From the NCBI GenBank assembly GCA_955652545.1, contig CATPCA010000023.1, positions 1 through 5,568 of the forward strand: a DNA stretch of 5,568 nt. Direction: 5' to 3'. This stretch comes from Candidatus Dormiibacterota bacterium. GTDB taxonomy: Bacteria > Chloroflexota > Dormibacteria > UBA8260. Position 1 is the first letter of the stretch. Every line of letters begins with the position of its first letter. Positions 1 to 5,568 of the stretch are shown one piece after another. Both the position numbers and the translations under genes were made by a program. The notes beneath the pieces were generated by a model, which did no database searches, had not been told where the DNA came from, and saw only the letters and a program-made list of their open reading frames with translations.

Positions 1-738
1 GGTGGCGAACAGGTCAGCGTCGAGGCTGGCTCCGCCGATCAGGCCGCCGTCGATCTCCGGCCGGCCGAATAGCTCCGGCGCGTTGCCGGCGCTGACGCTG
101 CCGCCGTAGAGAACCCGCGGCGAATCGCCGCCGGTGCGGTGGGACACGTGCTCGCGGATGTGCGCGCACACCTCGGCCGCCTGGTCGGGCGTCGCGGTCC
201 GGCCGGTGCCTATCGCCCACACCGGCTCGTACGCGATCAACCATGAGGGCACGGGCGGAGTGCTGTCGACGGCGGCCAGGGCCGCATCGAGCTGCCGGTC
301 GACGACGGCGAAGGTCGCGCCGGCGTCTCGCTCGCTGTCGGTCTCGCCGACGGCGACGATCACCCGCAAACCGTGACGCAGGCCGGCGGCGAATTTGCGT
401 CCCGTCTGTTCATCCGTCTCGCCGAACAGGTGGCGGCGCTCGGAATGCCCGACGAGCACGATGTCACACCAGTCGGCCAGCATTGCCGCGGAGACCTCGC
501 CCGTGTACGCGCCCGTCTCCTCCCAGAACAGGTCCTGCGCGCCGAGCAACAACGGTGTCTCGCCCAGCGCCTGGCGCACCGAGACGAGGTGCGGGAAAGG
601 GGGAAGCATCGCGACCTCAACTCCGGTCTGTGCACCGCATCGGTCGGCGACCGCGAGGGCCAGGGCGACACCCTGCTCAACTGTCGTGTTCATCTTCCAG
701 TTGCCGGCCACCATGGGCAGGCGCGACGACGGGCTCAC
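1..738 (-). CDS. tpiA: Triosephosphate isomerase, 3' end beyond the window
   Basis: Cytosolic glycolytic and gluconeogenic enzyme that interconverts dihydroxyacetone phosphate and glyceraldehyde 3-phosphate. I translated the minus strand directly. It shows the N-terminal AGNWKMN with substrate lysine K15, the VGHSERR electrophile segment with H98 and E100, the catalytic-base and lid segment YEPVWAIGTG with E171, and the phosphate-binding YGGSV (211-215) and IGGASL (234-239). The 246 visible codons cover nearly the whole (beta/alpha)8 barrel, so only about 5-15 C-terminal residues and the stop should be missing. The GTG at 738 is preferred as start because it overlaps the pgk stop (GTGA) and gives the usual short leader before AGNWKMN. 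ATG at 714 is the alternative and would leave only two residues before AGNWKMN. Neither start has a clear Shine-Dalgarno, which suits translational coupling to pgk. Oddity: the usually conserved cysteine of the (C)xGE segment is alanine (A129 in IVAVGE). Confidence 0.96.
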   Translation of the reverse strand, partial: MSPSSRLPMVAGNWKMNTTVEQGVALALAVADRCGAQTGVEVAMLPPFPHLVSVRQALGETPLLLGAQDLFWEETGAYTGEVSAAMLADWCDIVLVGHSERRHLFGETDEQTGRKFAAGLRHGLRVIVAVGETDSERDAGATFAVVDRQLDAALAAVDSTPPVPSWLIAYEPVWAIGTGRTATPDQAAEVCAHIREHVSHRTGGDSPRVLYGGSVSAGNAPELFGRPEIDGGLIGGASLDADLFAT

Positions 739-1925
739 CCCGCGACGGCCTCGCGGTCTCGCAGCGCCGCCACGCCGGGAAGCGTCTTGCCCTCGAGGAA
801 CTCCAGTGTGGCGCCACCACCCGTGCTGATGAAGTCAACCATGTCGGCAACTCCGGCGTCCTTGACCGCGGCGCCGAGGTCGCCGCCGCCGATGACACTG
901 TAGGCCGCGCTGTCGCCGAGCGCGCGCGCCACCTCGCGAGTGCCGCGCGCGAAGTCCTCGACCTCGTAGATGCCGAGCGGGCCGTTCCAGACCACAGTGC
1001 CCGCGTCACGGAACGATCTGACCATCGCGGCCACCGCCTGCGGGCCCACGTCGACCACCATGCGATCGTCGGGGATCGCATCCCACGACACCGTCTGCGT
1101 GGCGGCGCCGCCCCTCGCCTCGTCCGCGACGATGACATCGGCGGGAAGAACCAGCCTGTGACCTGCTGGTGAGGCGAGGAGGTCGCGCGCCACGGCCACC
1201 TGGTCCTCCTCGACGAGCGAGCGACCCGTCGACCGGCCCTGAGCACGATAGAAGGTGGAGGCCATCGCGCCACCGAGGTAGAGCGCGTCGACACGATCCA
1301 ACAGGTTGGTCAGCACGCCGAGCTTGGTGGAGATCTTGGCCCCGCCGAGGATGGCGACCAGCGGCCGTCTCGGACTCTGAAGAACGGCGCCCAGCACCTC
1401 CAACTCGCGCGCCATCAGGTGACCGGCAACAGCGGGAACGCGACGGGCGACGCCCTCCGTCGACGCGTGGGCACGATGCGCTGCGCCGAACGCGTCGTTG
1501 ACGAACACGTCGGCGAAGGAGGCGAGCAGGGCTGCGAGGCCGGGGTCGTTGGCCTCCTCGCCCGGCTCGAAGCGGACGTTCTCGAGCATGCCGACGTCGC
1601 CGTCACGCAGGCCGTCGACCAGTGCGCGCGCTGACGGCCCGACGACATCACCGGCCACCGCCACGTTGGCATGGAGCAATTCACCCAGGCGACGCGCGAT
1701 TGGTGTGACGCTCAGGCCCGGATCTGGCCTCCCTCCGGGGCGCCCCACGTGGGTCACGATGATCGTTCGCGCGCCACGCTCACGGAGGCTGGCGATGGTC
1801 GGCAGCGCCGCGCGGATTCGCCGGTCGTCGCCGATTTGGCCGTCGCGCAGAGGCACGTTGAAGTCGACGCGCAGCAGCACTCGCCTGCCGGCGACGTCGA
1901 CGTCGTCGATGGTCGCCTTGGTCAT
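735..1925 (-). CDS. pgk: Phosphoglycerate kinase
   Basis: Cytosolic enzyme that transfers phosphate from 1,3-bisphosphoglycerate to ADP, the first ATP-forming step of lower glycolysis. The 396-residue product is full length for the bacterial family. N-terminal substrate-domain motifs are RVDFNVP (19-25), THVGRP (58-63, where SHLGRP is usual), LENVRFEPGEE and VNDAFGAAHRAHAS. C-terminal nucleotide-domain motifs are GGAKIS, the KLGVLTNLL stretch, WNGPLGIYE, GGGDLGAAV (from about 346) and ISTGGGATLEFLEGK. The ATG at 1925 is 10 nt after the gap stop. It has no obvious Shine-Dalgarno, so expression probably depends on coupling to gap. Oddity: the nucleotide-site motif normally reads GGGD followed by Ser or Thr, but here residue 350 is Leu (codon 876-878). 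All other motifs are intact, so I expect an active enzyme. Confidence 0.98.
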   Translation of the reverse strand: MTKATIDDVDVAGRRVLLRVDFNVPLRDGQIGDDRRIRAALPTIASLRERGARTIIVTHVGRPGGRPDPGLSVTPIARRLGELLHANVAVAGDVVGPSARALVDGLRDGDVGMLENVRFEPGEEANDPGLAALLASFADVFVNDAFGAAHRAHASTEGVARRVPAVAGHLMARELEVLGAVLQSPRRPLVAILGGAKISTKLGVLTNLLDRVDALYLGGAMASTFYRAQGRSTGRSLVEEDQVAVARDLLASPAGHRLVLPADVIVADEARGGAATQTVSWDAIPDDRMVVDVGPQAVAAMVRSFRDAGTVVWNGPLGIYEVEDFARGTREVARALGDSAAYSVIGGGDLGAAVKDAGVADMVDFISTGGGATLEFLEGKTLPGVAALRDREAVAG

Positions 1926-1935
1926 CGCGCCGGGA

Positions 1936-3033
<1,098 letters not shown>

Positions 3034-3867
3034 TCAGAACTGCGCCGCGTCGAGCAATCGATGGAGACGCCCGGCCATTGCCGGCCGGCTGATCGCGGCC
3101 GCCTCGGCGAGGGTCGACAGCGAGGCGTCCGGGTGCGTGCGGCGGAGCAGCGCAGCCTCACGCAGCGCGGGCGGCAGCGCCTCCCAGCGAACCGGGTCGG
3201 CGCCCAGCCGCGTGATGGCGTCGAGCTGGCGGACCGCGGCGTCGACGCTGCGACGCAGGTTGGCTGTCTCAGCGTTGAGGGTGCGATTCACGCCGGCGCG
3301 GACGTCGCGAACCACGCGCCCCTCCTCGTAGGCCAGTCGCCCGCCCTGGGCACCGATCGAGCTGAGCGCAGCACCGACGCCGGCGGCGGACCGCACCGTG
3401 ACCACCGGGCGCCGGCGTCTCACCCGGACCGTGGCCGTGACCTCGAGGGCGGCGAAGTCGGCCGCGAGCCGTGCCGCCGCCGGCCCATGGCGGGCAGGGA
3501 TCTCGAGGTGGGGAGGGCGGCCCGGTGCGCTCACCGATCCGAGAGCGAGAAACGCCCCGCGCAGCCGGCTCCGCCGGCAGCAGTTGCCGTCCCCCGCCTG
3601 TGGGCCGCCGCTCGGCAGCTCGACCCGGTAGCGCATTCGCCGGGCGGCGCGGACACGGACGGCGTGACCTCCGCTGCCGTCGGCGTGCAGGACGGCGACA
3701 GCGCACCTCGCGGCGACCGCGCGCGGGGTCTCGATGGTCGCGGGCCCGATCGCGGCGTCGCCGGTCAGGCTCATCCCCTCGAGCAGCGCCGCCCGGCAGT
3801 GAGGCAGGGGCGGCAGGTGGGGGGCGAGCTCGGCAACGACGCTCTCCGTGAACGAGCCGCCCTTCAT
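3034..3867 (-). CDS. whiA: WhiA-like DNA-binding regulator, short form
   Basis: WhiA proteins join an N-terminal fold derived from LAGLIDADG homing endonucleases, without nuclease activity, to a C-terminal helix-turn-helix. They control sporulation or cell division genes in actinobacteria, with WhiB in Streptomyces. Here the N-terminus shows the family pattern SFTESVVAEL (5-14). The second-repeat signature is CCRRSRLRGAFLALGSVS (96-113), followed by PHLEI. The NRxxN...ANLRRS linker starts near 194, and the HTH region SLSTLAEAA...RPAMAGRLHRLL occupies about 247-273. At 277 residues it is shorter than the usual roughly 310-330. Most of the loss is the segment before CCRR, only 11 residues (85-95) where about 35 are usual. 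The family CC near residue 24 is HC. ATG 3867 lies 13 nt after the rapZ stop; GTG 3873 is an alternative start. Family assignment rests on these motifs and on its place between rapZ and gap. Function in this organism is inferred. Confidence 0.87.
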   Translation of the reverse strand: MKGGSFTESVVAELAPHLPPLPHCRAALLEGMSLTGDAAIGPATIETPRAVAARCAVAVLHADGSGGHAVRVRAARRMRYRVELPSGGPQAGDGNCCRRSRLRGAFLALGSVSAPGRPPHLEIPARHGPAAARLAADFAALEVTATVRVRRRRPVVTVRSAAGVGAALSSIGAQGGRLAYEEGRVVRDVRAGVNRTLNAETANLRRSVDAAVRQLDAITRLGADPVRWEALPPALREAALLRRTHPDASLSTLAEAAAISRPAMAGRLHRLLDAAQF

Positions 3868-3880
3868 CCGCACACCCGGC

Positions 3881-4762
3881 TCAGCGCGGGTCGGGTCGAT
3901 GCACGTCGCGGTGGCGGAGGTCGACCTCCACGTCGGTCCCTCCCAGCCGCGCGGCGAGCTCACTGGCGATGACCACCGAGCGATGGCGTCCTCCCGTGCA
4001 GCCCACAGCGATGTGCGCAGCCCTGCGACCCCGTTGCTGTGCCACGTCGATGACCCACCCAAGCAAGGCAGCGCTGCGCTCGACGAGCTCCTCGGACTCA
4101 CGATGTCGCATCACGAAGTCGCGAACCGGCGCATCGAGCCCGGTGAGCGGGCGCAGCTCGGCCTCCCAGAACGGGTTTGGCAGGATCCGGCTGTCGATGA
4201 CCCAGTCTGCTTCGGCCTCCGGCCCATATTTGAAGCCGAAGGACGACACCGTGCAGCGGAAGGCGGCAGCGCCGCCCTGGCCTGGTGCCACCACCTCGAG
4301 GATCCGGTCGGCGAGCTCGGCATCGGTCATCGTGCCAGTGTCGATGACCACGTCGGCTGCGGCGCGCAGCGGAACCAGCAGGCTGCGCTCGGCGCTCACA
4401 GCCGCCTGGCCCATTCCTGCGGAGGCGCACGGATGCGGCCTGCTGCTGTCGGCAAGCCGGCGGATCAGCACTGAGTCGGGCGCGTCGAGGAACACCACGC
4501 CAACGCCGGTGATGGCTTCGATGCCGGTCAGCTCATCGCCGCGCCTGGCGTCGACGACCGCGACCGCGGGGTGTGTGCGGTGGGCTGATGTGAAGGCGTC
4601 GAGGAGCGGCACCGGGAGGTTGTCGATACCGGCGATGCCGGCGGCCTCGAGGGCACGCAGGGCGGTGGCCTTGCCCGCGCCGCTCATGCCGGTGACGATC
4701 CACGTCTGCGTCTCGCGCCCGGCGTGCTCCACGGGGGCGAATTGTAGGGGGTGAGTGCGCAT
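3881..4762 (-). CDS. rapZ: RapZ/YvcJ family nucleotide-binding protein
   Basis: RapZ in E. coli senses glucosamine-6-phosphate and directs decay of the GlmZ small RNA. The Bacillus and actinobacterial homologues (YvcJ) are NTPases whose partners are less clear. The 293-residue product has a P-loop GMSGAGKAT (25-33), the family DNLP (47-50), a VVFLDAPDSVLIRR strand, and a SERSLL/VIDT region. The conserved C-terminal domain has FGFKYG (175-180), DSRILPNPFW (190-199), LRPLTG, GCTGGRHRSV (254-263) and a terminal HRD. ATG 4762 is chosen because GGGAGG lies 8 nt upstream; a GTG at 4783 would lie upstream of that ribosome binding site. Oddities: Ala32 replaces the Ser/Thr that normally follows the P-loop Lys, and the loop before the FLDA strand looks shortened. 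It is the first gene of the minus-strand cluster, and the usual downstream partner yvcK is absent. Confidence 0.95.
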   Translation of the reverse strand: MRTHPLQFAPVEHAGRETQTWIVTGMSGAGKATALRALEAAGIAGIDNLPVPLLDAFTSAHRTHPAVAVVDARRGDELTGIEAITGVGVVFLDAPDSVLIRRLADSSRPHPCASAGMGQAAVSAERSLLVPLRAAADVVIDTGTMTDAELADRILEVVAPGQGGAAAFRCTVSSFGFKYGPEAEADWVIDSRILPNPFWEAELRPLTGLDAPVRDFVMRHRESEELVERSAALLGWVIDVAQQRGRRAAHIAVGCTGGRHRSVVIASELAARLGGTDVEVDLRHRDVHRPDPR

Positions 4763-4866
4763 CTCCCGAACCTCCCGTGTCACCCAAGCGCAAGGTGCCT
4801 CGGGTAGATTCGGGCGCATTCTGGCCTATCCTCGAACGACATGAACCAACCTTGGACGGGCTGACT
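4763..4866. other. Divergent intergenic region, rapZ / response regulator
   Basis: These roughly 104 bp separate two genes transcribed away from each other, so promoters for both units should lie here. On the plus strand TAGATT (4805-4810) and TATCCT (4827-4832) fit the loose actinobacterial -10 pattern TANNNT, but neither has a recognisable TTGACA-like -35 at the right distance. On the minus strand CAGAAT (4823-4818) is a weak -10 candidate. A GGACGG (4854-4859), 7 nt before the response-regulator GTG, is its likely ribosome binding site. I call no individual promoter. Confidence 0.5.
4771..4776 (-). promoter_or_regulatory. Shine-Dalgarno of rapZ
   Basis: The minus strand reads GGGAGG, 8 nt before the ATG at 4762. 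Its position selects that ATG rather than the in-frame GTG at 4783, which would place the ribosome binding site inside the coding region. Confidence 0.75.
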
Positions 4867-5535
4867 GTGCGCATCCTGGTGGCAGAGGATGATCCCGGCC
4901 TGCGCAAGGTCCTGACGCAGGGCCTCGAGGACCACGGGTTCTTCGTCGACGCCGTGTCGCGAGGCGACGACGCCATTGCCCAGCTGCGCTTTTACGAGTA
5001 CGACGTCGCGATTCTCGACTGGCGCATGCCGGGCACGTCGGGCGTCGACGTCGTCGCCTGGGTACGGCGTGAGAAACGGCCGACGCGGCTGCTCATGTTG
5101 ACAGCCCGCGACACGACCGCCGACCGCATCGAGGGACTCGACGCCGGTGCCGACGACTACCTGGTCAAGCCCTTCGACTTCGGCGAGCTGCTCGCTCGCA
5201 TCCGCGCCCTGCAACGACGACCACCGGGCACCGACAGCGCGACGCTGGTGCGCGGCGGGCTCGAGCTCGACCCCAGCCGTCGCGAGGTCACCGCCCATGG
5301 TCGCTCCGTGCACCTCAGCGCCACCGAGTTCAACATCCTCGAACTTCTGATGCGCCGGGCTCCCCAGGTGGTCGACCGCAACAGCATCGCCCAGCAGGCG
5401 TGGCGCGACGAGACCGACCCGCTCGGCAGCAACGCCATCGACGTGCGCCTGAGCCGCCTCCGCGCCAAGCTGCCCGACTCCGGGGTGCGCATCGTCACCG
5501 TGCGCGGCGCCGGCTACCGCCTGGAGCACGCGTGA
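4867..5535 (+). CDS. OmpR/PhoB-family response regulator
   Basis: A two-component transcription factor of 222 residues, the normal size for the OmpR/PhoB family. The receiver domain (about 1-115) has the acidic pocket E7-D8-D9, the phosphoacceptor D51 in AILDWRMPG, the switch threonine T79 in LLMLTARD and lysine K101 in DDYLVKPFD. The effector domain (about 127-219) is a winged helix with LSATEFNILELLM, an IDVRLSRLRAKL recognition-helix region and the terminal RGAGYRL wing. All phosphorylation residues are present, so it should be a functional phosphorylation-dependent regulator that binds direct repeats as a dimer. GTG 4867 is the start because MRILVAEDD is the canonical N-terminus; the frame is open further upstream but lacks family sequence. 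It overlaps the next gene by 4 nt (GTGA). Target genes and signal cannot be inferred; the divergent rapZ promoter is one possible target. Confidence 0.96.
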   Translation: MRILVAEDDPGLRKVLTQGLEDHGFFVDAVSRGDDAIAQLRFYEYDVAILDWRMPGTSGVDVVAWVRREKRPTRLLMLTARDTTADRIEGLDAGADDYLVKPFDFGELLARIRALQRRPPGTDSATLVRGGLELDPSRREVTAHGRSVHLSATEFNILELLMRRAPQVVDRNSIAQQAWRDETDPLGSNAIDVRLSRLRAKLPDSGVRIVTVRGAGYRLEHA

Positions 5536-5568
5536 GGGTCGCGCCGTCTCGGCTGCGTGGTCTGTTCA
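5532..5568 (+). CDS. Start of a downstream gene, probably sensor histidine kinase (partial)
   Basis: The GTG at 5532 overlaps the response-regulator stop in a GTGA junction and opens a frame of 12 codons to the window edge, beginning MRVAPSRLRGLF. The basic residues followed by a hydrophobic start resemble the cytoplasmic lead-in before the first membrane helix of histidine kinases. OmpR-type regulators are very often followed by their cognate kinase with this overlap. The visible part carries no diagnostic domain, so the identity rests on context. Confidence 0.55.
   Translation, partial: MRVAPSRLRGLF

Noticed and set aside
243..1172. 309-codon plus-strand open frame opposite tpiA and pgk
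   Set aside because: The product is Arg/Pro/Ala-rich low-complexity sequence typical of an antisense shadow, and the opposite strand encodes conserved enzymes.
3061..3972. 303-codon plus-strand open frame opposite whiA
   Set aside because: WhiA motifs and the C-terminal HTH on the minus strand explain this stretch; the plus-strand product is Arg/Gly/Ala-rich with no recognisable motif.
4841..4864. Seven-codon mini-ORF (MNQPWTG) ending 2 nt before the response-regulator GTG, possible leader peptide
   Set aside because: It has no ribosome binding site and no nearby attenuator hairpin; its ATG and TGA can be chance.
4780..5529. 249-codon minus-strand open frame opposite the response regulator
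   Set aside because: The plus strand carries every receiver and winged-helix signature residue, so the minus-strand frame is a shadow.

Overview
The window is high-GC, densely coded bacterial chromosome. It carries two divergent transcription units. The minus-strand order rapZ - whiA - gap - pgk - tpiA is the arrangement known from Actinomycetota, and it points to that phylum. The WhiA is unusually short and diverged, and yvcK is not in its usual place between rapZ and whiA. Together these suggest a deep-branching, non-model actinobacterium (for example Thermoleophilia- or Acidimicrobiia-like) rather than Streptomyces or Mycobacterium. That placement is inference, not a search result.

Minus strand, in order of transcription: rapZ (4762-3881) encodes an NTP-binding amino-sugar-sensing family protein. 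whiA (3867-3034) encodes a DNA-binding regulator with a degenerate LAGLIDADG-like fold. A 90-bp spacer follows, holding the strong gap ribosome binding site and a small imperfect palindrome. Then come gap (2943-1936), pgk (1925-735) and tpiA (738 to beyond the window edge). gap and pgk are 10 bp apart, and the probable tpiA start overlaps the pgk stop. The last three genes encode successive or adjoining enzymes of triose-phosphate metabolism (TIM, GAPDH, PGK) and are almost certainly co-transcribed. rapZ and whiA, 13 bp apart, form the upstream regulatory part of the cluster.

Plus strand: after a 103-bp divergent intergenic region, an OmpR/PhoB-type response regulator (4867-5535) runs in a 4-nt overlap into the first 12 codons of a second gene. 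That gene is probably the cognate sensor histidine kinase, cut by the window edge.

Most of the window is ordinary core metabolism. No mobile element, CRISPR array, RNA gene or new defence-like system is visible. The points worth a second look are the missing yvcK, the short WhiA, and substitutions at conserved positions in three enzymes: Ala for the conserved Cys in TIM, Leu for Ser/Thr in the PGK GGGD[ST] motif, and Ala for Ser/Thr in the RapZ Walker A motif.
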